Positions 26,001-33,934 of a stretch of DNA of 43,219 nt are shown here, piece after piece. Each line of letters opens with the position of its first letter. The stretch's first letter is position 1. The stretch lies in contig VERF01000001.1 in assembly GCA_018882895.1 (NCBI GenBank), positions 91,286-134,504 on the forward strand, written 5' to 3'. This DNA comes from Candidatus Kapaibacterium sp. GTDB taxonomy: Bacteria; Bacteroidota; Ignavibacteria; Kapaibacteriales; Kapaibacteriaceae. The notes beneath the pieces are model-generated. The model had not been told where the DNA came from, made no database searches, and was given only the letters and a program-made list of their open reading frames with translations. Made by a program: the position numbers and the translations under genes.

Positions 26001-29000
26001 ATGGGGAGGTCTGACGAGGCTGCTCTCGCCGTTCAACACGAACTTCGATAATGAGAACATCGATTTCATCGAAGTGATGATGCGCATCGAAGGATATGAA
26101 CCCGGTTCGAGAATGTTCATCGATCTCGGGCAGATCAGCGAAGACATCATTCCCAATCAGGGCCTCAACACCGAAGATCGGCCACCGGCAAACAACCTTG
26201 TCGACCTAGGTGAAGACACAGGACTTGACGGACTCACGGATGAGCAGGAGAAATCGGCATATCCGGCACCGCTCAATCAGGAAGCTGACCCGGCGCGCGA
26301 CAACTATTTCTTTGATTTCACTAGCAACCGGAACAATCAGACAGAAGAGCAATTCCGTCGCTACAACAACTACGAGGGCAATGCCACGCAGTCCGAGTTC
26401 GGCCAATTCCCCGATACCGAGGTGCTGAATCGTAACAATGGTCAGACCATCTCGCTCGACAACAGCTATTTCCGCTACGAGGTCAAGCTGATCCCGAATC
26501 CTTCTCTGAATGCTCAGATCGTTGGCGGAAACCCGGCAAGCGGCTGGTATCAGTTTCGTATCCCGGTTCGGCGCCCTGATTCAATTGTGGGCAACCCGCT
26601 GTTCACCAACATCCAGTACGCACGGATCCACTTCCAAGGCGGAAGCGTAAAGGTATCCATCGCCGACTGGGGCGTTGTCGGATCATTCTGGCTCCGAAAT
26701 CATCAGTTCCAGTCCGGTGTCGATCAGACCGACACCGTCATCCAAGTGGCCTACGTTAACCGTGAAGAAAATCAGGATGCTCCGGATTTCTACACCATGC
26801 CCCCCGGAGTAAGAGCTCCTCAGCAGCTGCAGAATCCGGATCCGTACCAACTGCTTTACCTAAATGAGCAAGCACTTGTGGTTCGGACGCGGAACTTGAG
26901 AGCAGGGGAGGAACGCTTTACTGCTCGAATATTCAGGCCGTGGGACCTCTTCTTTTACAAGCAGCTGGCCTTTTTCATACATGGTGATAACACCATGCCC
27001 TCAACTGTCAGTGAGGGGGCTACTCCGACAGCCTATTGCTTTATCCGATTCGGCATCGATTCGGCCAATTACTATGAATTCCGCCGCCCGATGATACGGG
27101 GCTGGCAGGATCTGCGCATTCGCATTGAAGACCTTACGGCCATCAAGGAGATCAGGGATAAGTCGAGAGTGACCCATCGGCAGGAATTCCCCGTTCCGGG
27201 AGACCCACAAGGTGTCTTTGCAATCAAGGGTAACCCTATCATGACGCGGATATCGTTCTTCGGGTTCGGAATTGCCAATCCCGCGGAACGTTATCCGAAT
27301 GAGCTGTCCACCACAATGTGGGTCAATGAACTACGTGCCGTCGAGCCGGCGGCCGACAACGATTGGGCGGCCATAGGAAATGCGACATTGAAACTTGCCG
27401 ACATCGGAGATATAACAACTGCTGTCAATACGACGACCCCGAACTTCCATCGCCTGGAGGAACGCTTCGGTAATCGTATGCACTCGACCACATGGACGAC
27501 GACGGTGCAGCTGGGCCTTGAAAGGCTTCTTCCGAAGAGTCTTCGTGAAACTCGCATCCCGATCAGTTACACCCACGCGGAAATCAGTGAAACACCGCAG
27601 TTCCAAGCACAGAACGACGTCGTCCTTGAAACCGCAGCTCTGGCGGCCGCTCGCGACACCGCCAGAAAGGGAGCCTCGGAAGATGTTGCAAATCAGGTTG
27701 CCGAAGAGGTTCGGCGTCGGTCGCAGCGTGTGCGGGTGCAAGACCAGTGGGCATTGAACGGCCTGCGACTCGGCATCCCCGTCAAGGCGTGGTACATTGA
27801 TGACACCTTCAACAAGCTGACGTTCAATTTTTCATACAGTCAGGAGTTTGAGCGCTCGCAGGTTGTGCAGCAGCGTTTCGATTGGCGTTGGCGATTTAAG
27901 ATGGACTATGCTGTAAACATTGCGCCTAAGCTCTCGGTCTCGCCTTTGAAGTTCCTCACCGATATCTGGGCATTGAAAGCATACAAGGATGCCAAGATCA
28001 ACTTCCTGCCGCAGTCACTCAATGCCAGTATCAACATGACGCGGGCACGCACCACGGAGCAGTCACGGTTCCTGGTGCAGGCAAGCCCCATCATTCGGGA
28101 ATTCATCGCCGAGAAGTCACTCGGATTCAACTGGCGATTTGTCGAGAATGGATTCCTGAGCCCAACGCTTGATTACAAGGTCATGTCCATGTCGACCATG
28201 GTGCCATTTGAGCTCGATGAAAATGGACGTCAGCGCACAGCATCTCAGTTGACGTCGCAGATCTTCGGCGGACAGGGCAGTGTTCTCAACTTCGGAAGTA
28301 TCAGCAACTACAATCAGAACGTTACCCTGTCGTTTCGACCGCGTCTGCCCGACATCGGGGGCTTGAATCGATTCCTCGAAACATCCAGTTCCTACACGGC
28401 CAACTTCACTCTCTTCGACCCACTGCAGGCCGACACTTCGCTGAGAGATGTCGTGCGGGAGGGCCGCTATACGGCCACATTCCGCCTTAGTCCTGTGCTT
28501 CGCTGGCGTCAGCTCGGCAATGAGATCTTCGGAACGCCTCCGAAGGATGGTGGTGGTATCGGGCGGATCTTCCAGGAGATCTTCTTTGGATTTGAGAATC
28601 TCACCACCACGTTCAATCAGGGCACCAATGCTATCAACAAGGGTGTTTTGGGACAGTCAGGATTCGGAAACCTCTGGTCACGTACAGTGCTCTTCCGTGA
28701 CAATGATCCGTCACTTGGGCCCAGTGCGGCCTACCAGCTTGGACTTGTTTCGAATCCGCACGGAGAAGTATCAATCGAGCCATCATCGAGCTTCCCATTC
28801 TTCCGTCTTACGAGTGCTCCGGGTATTCGGCCGGCCAACGCTGTCATGCAGGACGATTACTCACAGAAGAACACACTCCAGCTCCAGACCAGCCGGCCCC
28901 TGTGGCCCGGCGCTACGCTCGATCTAACGATGCGCACCGACGTTGGATTTACCCGTAATCAGCGCGTTGAGACCGATGCGGCCGGCATACCGACATTCAC

Positions 29001-29892
29001 CAATGTTGTCAAGCGTCAGACGCTCGATAGGACGTTCATCAGCTTTCCTGATCTGCCCTTCGGGCTCTCGAATGATAACGTTGAGAACGTCATTCGACTC
29101 TACAATGAGCGCAAGACCACCATCCTGGCAAATCCTGATACCACGAACCGCAACTCACAGCTCCTTAATGCTTTGGCCGATGCATTCCGTGAAGGATTTG
29201 AATCCTGGCAGTTCTTCAGTGGGGAGATCGCTCGAGCTATTCCAGCGCTCAACTGGACTCTGCGTTGGGATGGTATTGAAAAGCTCCCACTTTTCAAGGG
29301 GCTGGCGCAGCGTGTCTTCCTTGAGCACGCATATCAGTCCAATTACACCGAGAATGCCCGCACCAATGACAATGGCCGCTTTGTAGAAGTGCAACAGGTG
29401 AAGTCCGGCTTCACACCGCTGGTCGGATTGAACCTCAGCTTTGACGAGCGTAAGCTCAACGGCCTGCTGACGGCGACGGCCCGCTACAGCGTGACCACGA
29501 CGCATGGATTCAATGCTTCGGCACGCGCCGTGATCTCGCAGGAAACATCCCATGAGTTTCAGATCCAGGCCTCATACCTGCGTCGTAACGTTCCGATCAA
29601 ACTGCTGGGTATGGACCTGAACAACGACCTCGAGCTGACATTCAATACGCAGGTGAGAAAGAACCGCCGCGGACAGTTCGACGTACTCAACTACAAACCG
29701 GGCGGTGCGGTGGTTGATGGCACCACACAGATCGTTGTCGAGCCCCGAGCTCGATACACTCTTAGCGAGCGCGTCACCGCTTCTGCCTTCTTCAAATACG
29801 AAGGAAACTTCAGTGAAGGGGCGGCTAATCCGGGGTTCAGTACCACGCAAGTGGGGGTGGACATACGACTGTCCATCTCCGGCGGAAGGTAG
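23080..29892 (+). CDS. sprA: Type IX secretion outer-membrane translocon SprA
   Basis: SprA (Sov) is the giant 36-strand beta-barrel through which the type IX system moves folded cargo across the outer membrane. The product is 2270 residues, in the family range. It has a signal peptide (about 8-30), the repeated SprA N-terminal domain near 200-300 with KIGFEGNDDDIIKRVEFGN, and the hallmark NLVDLGEDTGLDGLTDEQE about 1045-1065. Alternating beta-strand sequence continues to the C-terminus, ending in a barrel-like strand (VGVDIRLSISGGR). The GTG start at 23080 has an AAAAGGTGAG ribosome site ten bases upstream. It diverges from the GH2-like/hrcA operon. With PorQ and a sorting-domain cargo in this window, a working T9SS is likely. 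Confidence 0.95.
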   Translation: MFAISRRTWITLLCAFSVIAAGPTCLLAEVSLLPWLAESEPLHVGALQLTTTLLGSLLRMKPQDTTRRDTLPKGPEGIGDPTNTDYPGYFPDVFINRFGLTSPQRSYRYIRPPKGYTMRGGVDTLGSAITLREITDGSDVGTTVPLSLEAYLDQRREQLLRKARDSALLKYEMKKPLTAAELTKLIDQATNITIPLPQNPLFGIFGKPEISINVNGEVNIQAGWRWDAQSLGTASIAGQNQSAPIFNQNIQVNVSGRIGDKLRMNVDWNTLNQFEFNNRFKIGFEGNDDDIIKRVEFGNVNLESQSALIGGGQTLFGVRADFQFGPLFIKTIASQRRGERQFINARGGSSRQQFTIRAYDYAKNHFFIDTSYFAVWKDYFRTATPALSKVGAQLVVKEIEIWESTTDLREVQANEAVAYADLPSIRYVAGDRYSAALTQAEIKAGIVERGRFIRLDSRRYDVDLNLGTVSVLNLRNDRYYAVSYRVEGPTTSDADDEYVGTLSRNANERDTILLKLIARPQMQPGFRAIWKRMMRNRYPIGVPNINAQDARLGMWYYRSTNDSADVIDGAQDKIVTIFRVDQVNNGTGVEPPDGVFDPRPPIFNSQRGEITFPSLEPFREGLRDYFAAKGNAQLAEQYVFNEVYDTTDIAARLVSAKDRFLIVGEATGTSMGSRIPLAYQLAPGSVRVTLDGVALREGVDFMVDYNSGTLSMLNPRAQLPNANLNVEFEKNDLFNLTTRTLLGMRADMRLFTKRRMNGSIGMTMMNYDQAAIVDRVLPGQEPNANFMFGLDARFNAELPWLTDALNFIPGVDTKEKSTFAFNGEWAMVSPTPNKRFSTVSSDGGKAVAYVDDFESARRYLGFGLTPTTWQHSSASKDSTLWDSDTTAQKFRGKVFWFQKFVPDVPQVDVYPNRAQVQGRNNINPLRIVFAPDERGIHNPNSEFIDPQNPEWNGPDSLSVRQRASEFQGANRQRIWGGLTRLLSPFNTNFDNENIDFIEVMMRIEGYEPGSRMFIDLGQISEDIIPNQGLNTEDRPPANNLVDLGEDTGLDGLTDEQEKSAYPAPLNQEADPARDNYFFDFTSNRNNQTEEQFRRYNNYEGNATQSEFGQFPDTEVLNRNNGQTISLDNSYFRYEVKLIPNPSLNAQIVGGNPASGWYQFRIPVRRPDSIVGNPLFTNIQYARIHFQGGSVKVSIADWGVVGSFWLRNHQFQSGVDQTDTVIQVAYVNREENQDAPDFYTMPPGVRAPQQLQNPDPYQLLYLNEQALVVRTRNLRAGEERFTARIFRPWDLFFYKQLAFFIHGDNTMPSTVSEGATPTAYCFIRFGIDSANYYEFRRPMIRGWQDLRIRIEDLTAIKEIRDKSRVTHRQEFPVPGDPQGVFAIKGNPIMTRISFFGFGIANPAERYPNELSTTMWVNELRAVEPAADNDWAAIGNATLKLADIGDITTAVNTTTPNFHRLEERFGNRMHSTTWTTTVQLGLERLLPKSLRETRIPISYTHAEISETPQFQAQNDVVLETAALAAARDTARKGASEDVANQVAEEVRRRSQRVRVQDQWALNGLRLGIPVKAWYIDDTFNKLTFNFSYSQEFERSQVVQQRFDWRWRFKMDYAVNIAPKLSVSPLKFLTDIWALKAYKDAKINFLPQSLNASINMTRARTTEQSRFLVQASPIIREFIAEKSLGFNWRFVENGFLSPTLDYKVMSMSTMVPFELDENGRQRTASQLTSQIFGGQGSVLNFGSISNYNQNVTLSFRPRLPDIGGLNRFLETSSSYTANFTLFDPLQADTSLRDVVREGRYTATFRLSPVLRWRQLGNEIFGTPPKDGGGIGRIFQEIFFGFENLTTTFNQGTNAINKGVLGQSGFGNLWSRTVLFRDNDPSLGPSAAYQLGLVSNPHGEVSIEPSSSFPFFRLTSAPGIRPANAVMQDDYSQKNTLQLQTSRPLWPGATLDLTMRTDVGFTRNQRVETDAAGIPTFTNVVKRQTLDRTFISFPDLPFGLSNDNVENVIRLYNERKTTILANPDTTNRNSQLLNALADAFREGFESWQFFSGEIARAIPALNWTLRWDGIEKLPLFKGLAQRVFLEHAYQSNYTENARTNDNGRFVEVQQVKSGFTPLVGLNLSFDERKLNGLLTATARYSVTTTHGFNASARAVISQETSHEFQIQASYLRRNVPIKLLGMDLNNDLELTFNTQVRKNRRGQFDVLNYKPGGAVVDGTTQIVVEPRARYTLSERVTASAFFKYEGNFSEGAANPGFSTTQVGVDIRLSISGGR

Positions 29893-29940
29893 CGTGAAAC
29901 GTCCATGAAACAAGGGTTTTACTGAGTACGCCCTGCTTCG

Positions 29941-29948
29941 TACCTTTG
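29941..29948 (+). promoter_or_regulatory. parA -7 box (TACCTTTG)
   Basis: TACCTTTG exactly matches TAnnTTTG and is preceded, 20 bp upstream, by TTTT, one mismatch from the TTTG -33 box. The leader to parA would be about 85 nt and contains a perfect 16-bp dyad. Confidence 0.55.
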
Positions 29949-30001
29949 CGACTGCTGCGCGGCAGGCACGCTGCGAATCATGCTGAAAACTTCACCTCAT
30001 T

Positions 30002-30017
30002 TGTGACTCGTGTCACA
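30002..30017 (+). promoter_or_regulatory. CRP/FNR-type dyad before parA
   Basis: TGTGA-N6-TCACA (in fact TGTGAC-TCGT-GTCACA) is a perfect dyad identical to the core consensus for CRP-family regulators. It lies 20 bp before the parA ATG and downstream of the likely promoter, a position suited to repression. It could equally form an mRNA hairpin. Confidence 0.4.
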
Positions 30018-30037
30018 GTCCTGGAGTCGTCAATCCA

Positions 30038-30826
30038 ATGGGAAAGATCATTGCCGTTGCAAACCAGAAGGGTGGCGTGGGCAAGACCACGACCGCCGTC
30101 AACCTTGCCGCTTCTCTGGCTGCAACTGAGCAACGCACGCTGCTTGTAGACATCGATCCACAGGCAAATGCGTCGCATGGATATGGAGTCGACACGTCGG
30201 CACTCGATAAAACAGTTTACGAAGTGCTTGTCAATCGCTTGCCGGTTGAGACCGTTGTTGTCACCACGGCCATGCCATATCTGGATCTCGTGCCGTCGCA
30301 TATCAACCTCGTAGGTGCCGAGATTGAGCTCATCGACGTACCGCAGCGTGAACAGCTGCTTAAGTCGATCCTTTCGTCGATCAAGGATAAGTACGACTAT
30401 GTCGTCATCGATTGTCCACCTTCGCTTGGTCTGCTGACGTTGAACTCCCTGACGGCTGCTGATTCGGTCCTGATCCCTGTCCAGTGCGAGTTCTACGCAC
30501 TCGAAGGGCTTGGTCAGCTGCTCAATACTATTTCGATCGTTCGCCGCACATCAAATCCGAGCCTCGAGATCGAAGGCGTTCTGTTGACGATGTACGACTC
30601 ACGTTTGCGTCTGAGCAATCAGGTGGTGGACGAAGTACGACGTCATTTTGAGGACAAGGCTTGCAAGACCGTGATCTCACGCAATGTGCGTCTGTCGGAG
30701 GCCCCGAGTCATGGTAAGCCAGTGTTGCTTTATGACGCATCAAGTATCGGAGCTCAGAACTATCTGGCACTGGCCACAGAGATCCTTGAAAAGAATGCCG
30801 CCACCGCCGGTGCTCTGGTCGGCTAA
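30038..30826 (+). CDS. parA: Chromosome-partitioning ATPase ParA/Soj
   Basis: ParA is a Walker-type ATPase that forms a gradient on the nucleoid and moves ParB-bound origins. The 262 residues carry the deviant Walker A KGGVGKTT (11-18), Asp40 in [12 protein letters not shown], and a Walker B stretch in [13 protein letters not shown]. The N-terminus is short, as in chromosomal Soj rather than plasmid ParA, which has an extra DNA-binding domain. It starts ANQKGG close to the N-terminus. parB follows after 18 bp. Confidence 0.96.
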   Translation: MGKIIAVANQKGGVGKTTTAVNLAASLAATEQRTLLVDIDPQANASHGYGVDTSALDKTVYEVLVNRLPVETVVVTTAMPYLDLVPSHINLVGAEIELIDVPQREQLLKSILSSIKDKYDYVVIDCPPSLGLLTLNSLTAADSVLIPVQCEFYALEGLGQLLNTISIVRRTSNPSLEIEGVLLTMYDSRLRLSNQVVDEVRRHFEDKACKTVISRNVRLSEAPSHGKPVLLYDASSIGAQNYLALATEILEKNAATAGALVG

Positions 30827-30844
30827 TTCGGGAGATGTAACAGC

Positions 30845-31804
30845 GTGAAACAAGGACTCGGACTCGGTAAGGGCATTGGGGCTCTGATCCCGAAGGAACT
30901 TCTACGGCCGGAATCGACAGCGCAACAGCCGCTGGTTGGCGATGCGCAGCCATTGGGGGTAACATCGATCGAGATCGACAAGATCTCGACCAATCCTGTT
31001 CAGCCCCGTCACTACTTTGATCAGAAGGCTCTCGAAGAACTAGCTCAGTCGATTGCAGTTCATGGGGTGATCACGCCGATCACGGTTCGTAGACACTTCG
31101 ATGGCTACGAGCTTATCAGTGGTGAACGCCGGTTCCGTGCATCGCAAATGGCTGGACTGACGGTGATTCCTGCTCATGTGATCGAGGTCGGATCGGATGC
31201 TCAGATGCTCGAGATCGCACTCGTTGAGAATGTTCAACGCGAAGATCTCGATCCGCTGGAAGTAGCACAAGGATATCAGCGCCTCATCGATGACTGCAAC
31301 CTGAAGCAGGAAGATGTAGCGGTCAAGGTCGGCAAGGACCGCAGTACAGTTGCGAACTCGCTTCGACTTCTCAAGCTTCCGGCCGATATTCAGGCTGCGC
31401 TCAGAAATCGACGCATCAGTATGGGGCATGCACGAGCGCTGCTGGCCCTTTCGTCGGAAAGTAGAATGCTGGCGGTGCTTCGAGAGATCGTCAACCGTGA
31501 GCTATCGGTACGTAAGACCGAAGCACTCGTGAAGGATCTTGAACTCGGACGTAAGGAGATCAATCGTTCAGGACAGATCCAGTCGCGCCAGTCCAAGTCG
31601 TCACAGCCGGCTGCACCGAAGGAGACCGACAAGTCTATTCAGGCCATCGAAGATTCACTTCGGCATGTGTTTGCCACTCAAGTACGGGTGAAGGTGAAGG
31701 CTGACGATACCGGAGCGATCGAAGTCGAGTTCTTCTCATTGGAGGAACTCGAACGGCTCCTTGATATCATGATGTCGACGCCCGTTCAGGGTGGATCACG
31801 ATGA
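30845..31804 (+). CDS. parB: Chromosome-partitioning protein ParB
   Basis: ParB binds parS, spreads as a CTP-dependent clamp and stimulates ParA. The 319 residues start at GTG with MKQGLGLGKGIGALIP, typical for ParB. The CTP-binding motif is GERRFRA (93-99) and the helix-turn-helix for parS is in QEDVAVKVGKDRSTVANSLR (155-174). The C-terminal dimer domain ends near EELERLLDIM. A Lys/Ser/Gln linker lies around 240-265. The end overlaps the thioesterase gene by ATGA. No complete parS was found nearby. Confidence 0.96.
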   Translation: MKQGLGLGKGIGALIPKELLRPESTAQQPLVGDAQPLGVTSIEIDKISTNPVQPRHYFDQKALEELAQSIAVHGVITPITVRRHFDGYELISGERRFRASQMAGLTVIPAHVIEVGSDAQMLEIALVENVQREDLDPLEVAQGYQRLIDDCNLKQEDVAVKVGKDRSTVANSLRLLKLPADIQAALRNRRISMGHARALLALSSESRMLAVLREIVNRELSVRKTEALVKDLELGRKEINRSGQIQSRQSKSSQPAAPKETDKSIQAIEDSLRHVFATQVRVKVKADDTGAIEVEFFSLEELERLLDIMMSTPVQGGSR

Positions 31805-32214
31805 GCTCCGAAGTTGCCCGACATACGTCGCAGTATCGTGTTCGTTACAGCGATACCGACAAGATGGGCGTGGTGTATCATGGCAATTACCTTCGTCTGT
31901 TTGAGATCGGGCGAACCGAGTTCCTTCGTGACAGGGGACTGCCCTACAGTCAGATGGAGCACGATGGATATATGCTGCCGGTGCTCGAAGCAAAATGTGA
32001 GTTTCTTCTGCCGGCTCGCTATGATGATGTTCTTGAGATCCATACGCTTGTAGAGCCCCTTGATGGCATGCGTCTGACCATCAGGTACGAGATCACCCGA
32101 GCTGAGGCTACACTCGTGCGCGGATGGACTCGTCACACGTTCGTGCGATCGGAGACGTTTCGTCCGACGCGTCCTCCGGAGTTTTTTCTCAAAGTGGTCG
32201 GAGATCATCAGTGA
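31801..32214 (+). CDS. YbgC/FadM-type acyl-CoA thioesterase
   Basis: This 137-residue hotdog-fold protein carries the 4-hydroxybenzoyl-CoA thioesterase signature: YSDTDKMGVVYHGNYLRLFE (16-35), with the catalytic aspartate in the DTD segment and the helix over the active site. Such enzymes hydrolyse acyl-CoA thioesters; YbgC is linked to the Tol-Pal system in proteobacteria, but no tol genes are here. It overlaps parB by 4 bp and porQ by GTGA. The substrate is not predictable. Confidence 0.88.
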   Translation: MSSEVARHTSQYRVRYSDTDKMGVVYHGNYLRLFEIGRTEFLRDRGLPYSQMEHDGYMLPVLEAKCEFLLPARYDDVLEIHTLVEPLDGMRLTIRYEITRAEATLVRGWTRHTFVRSETFRPTRPPEFFLKVVGDHQ

Positions 32215-33176
32215 ATCGATTTCCTCAGGTGGTGCTGCTGCGCTATGCCGTGCTGCTGATCGGCTGTGTCTCCGCGTCCGCAATCATGAATGCTCAGCAG
32301 ACGTTCATATTTAACTTTCTGAGAAGTACCATCAGCGCCCGAATGGCTGGTCTTGGAGGAGCAACGGTTGCCGTTGCGCAAGATCCTGCGAACATGGTCA
32401 TCAACCCGGCAGTTCTGACGACGGTGGATTCGTCCGTTGTGACGGCCACCTTCATCAAACACGTTCTTGATATCAACGCCGGCTACGCCACATATAACCG
32501 AAACGTTGAAGGCCTTGGCAACATGGGCTTCACGGTCGGATATCTCAACTACGGTTCGTTTTCCAGAACGTCGGTCACCGGCGACCGTACAGGTTCATTC
32601 GGCGCAAATGATATCGCCGTATCGGCATCCTTGGCCAACGAACTTGACTCGACGCTCAGTTATGGTGTGACGGCCAAGATCCTTCATTCGACCATACCCG
32701 ACATGTCATCAACCGCTCTTGCTGTTGATGCCGGTCTTCTGTATCAGATTCCTGCCAAGCGGGTGAACATCGGCCTGAGCATACTTAACATCGGTACGCA
32801 GCTAAGCACCTACGACGGTGTGCGTGATCGTTTGCCACTGGATATGCGTTTGGGTGTGAGCCATCGTTTGCGCGGCCTTCCGCTTCTGGTGAATTTCTCA
32901 CTGAATCACCTTACGGATGAGACCGATGACATTCTCGACCGGCTTTCCAACTTTTCGGTAGGGGGCGAGCTGTATCTGGGCAAGGTTTTGCAGGCACGCC
33001 TGTCGTACGACAATCGGCTTCGTAATACATCGAGCGTCAACATTGCATCGCAGCTCTCCGGACTCAGTGCCGGAGTAGGACTGCGTCTACCGAGTTTTTC
33101 GTTCGACTACGCCTACAGCGCCCTTGGCGCTGCGGCGGTGATGCATCGTCTGAGTCTCGTGGTTCCACTCCAGTAA
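32211..33176 (+). CDS. porQ: Type IX secretion protein PorQ-like
   Basis: The 321-residue protein starts at GTG 32211, overlapping the thioesterase stop. The N-terminal segment (about 10-28, with NAQQ as a likely cleavage region) is a signal peptide. The mature start FIFNFLRSTISARMAGLGGATVAV followed by DPANMVINPAVL is the PorQ/PorV pattern, and VNIGLSILNIGTQLSTY matches PorQ better than PorV. The rest is a 14-strand-like outer-membrane barrel ending in RLSLVVPLQ. PorQ tethers PorZ at the cell surface in the T9SS attachment complex that processes cargo sorting domains. Confidence 0.85.
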   Translation: MNRFPQVVLLRYAVLLIGCVSASAIMNAQQTFIFNFLRSTISARMAGLGGATVAVAQDPANMVINPAVLTTVDSSVVTATFIKHVLDINAGYATYNRNVEGLGNMGFTVGYLNYGSFSRTSVTGDRTGSFGANDIAVSASLANELDSTLSYGVTAKILHSTIPDMSSTALAVDAGLLYQIPAKRVNIGLSILNIGTQLSTYDGVRDRLPLDMRLGVSHRLRGLPLLVNFSLNHLTDETDDILDRLSNFSVGGELYLGKVLQARLSYDNRLRNTSSVNIASQLSGLSAGVGLRLPSFSFDYAYSALGAAAVMHRLSLVVPLQ

Positions 33177-33181
33177 GGACC

Positions 33182-33913
33182 ATGCTGATGACCTATCTAG
33201 GCTTCCATCTTCGGATGACGCTTCCGCTTCTTGGCCTATGCATGCTGTGCTGGCTTCTTGCGGGCCCTTCTGCCGAAGCGCTCACCGCAATTGCCGTCCT
33301 GTGCGCTGTGGTGGTGGTGTTCACGTTCCCCTGGGACTCCTGGGCCGTGAGAAGGGGCGTGTGGGACTTCCCGGATGACAGGCTGCTTGGACGCATCGGC
33401 GTGCTGCCATACGAGGAGGTTGCCTTCTTCGTTATCCAGACCCTTCAAGTGTCGTTTCTTACGCTCGCACTTGTGCGATGGTTCCCGACCGATGCCACCA
33501 GAGTGCTTGAAGTATCGATACCGGGCCTGACGGTTTCCGGCGTGATCCTTGCTCTGACGGTCGTGATCGGCATCCTTACCCGTGGTGTGCGTTCCAGGCG
33601 CAGAGACATCACCTATGCGTGGCATCTGGGTATCTGGTTTCTGCCGCTGATCTCTGCCCAGTGGGGATTCGGTTGGAGCATCCTGTCTCCGCGTCTGCCT
33701 GTGATCGCGGCCTCGACTCTTGCCATCGGCACGATTCTTACCTTGGCCGATGTGTGGGCCGTCCGGCGTGGCATCTGGTTTTTTGACGACAAGCAGATCA
33801 CCGGCATCATGCTTGGAAAGATCCTTCCGTGGGAAGAGGCGGCGTTCTTCTGCGTTACCAGCCTGTTGGTGGCACAGAGTATTCTTTTGTTCATCCCTGA
33901 ATCACTTCGATAG
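33182..33913 (+). CDS. CrtYcd-type (fused heterodimer) lycopene cyclase
   Basis: The 243-residue membrane protein contains two homologous halves, each with WAVRRG(V/I)W (54-61 and 192-199) followed by LP(Y/W)EE (75-79 and 215-219). This is the signature of CrtYc/CrtYd lycopene cyclases, which are separate subunits in actinobacteria and fused in archaea, fungi and some Bacteroidota. About seven hydrophobic helices are seen. It would cyclise the ends of lycopene to beta-ionone rings. No other carotenoid gene (crtB, crtI, crtZ) is in the window. The ribosome site AAGGA overlaps the preceding stop. Alternative start: ATG at 33188. Confidence 0.88.
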   Translation: MLMTYLGFHLRMTLPLLGLCMLCWLLAGPSAEALTAIAVLCAVVVVFTFPWDSWAVRRGVWDFPDDRLLGRIGVLPYEEVAFFVIQTLQVSFLTLALVRWFPTDATRVLEVSIPGLTVSGVILALTVVIGILTRGVRSRRRDITYAWHLGIWFLPLISAQWGFGWSILSPRLPVIAASTLAIGTILTLADVWAVRRGIWFFDDKQITGIMLGKILPWEEAAFFCVTSLLVAQSILLFIPESLR

Positions 33914-33934
33914 TTCGGAGTCAGACCAACACCC

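Noticed and set aside
29978-30007. Eight-codon leader peptide before parA
   Set aside because: An ATG-to-TGA mini-frame exists but has no ribosome site and overlaps the dyad; it is likely chance.
30844-30852. A full parS site at the parB start
   Set aside because: Only the right half (CGTGAAACA) matches; the left half has seven mismatches, so it is not called parS.
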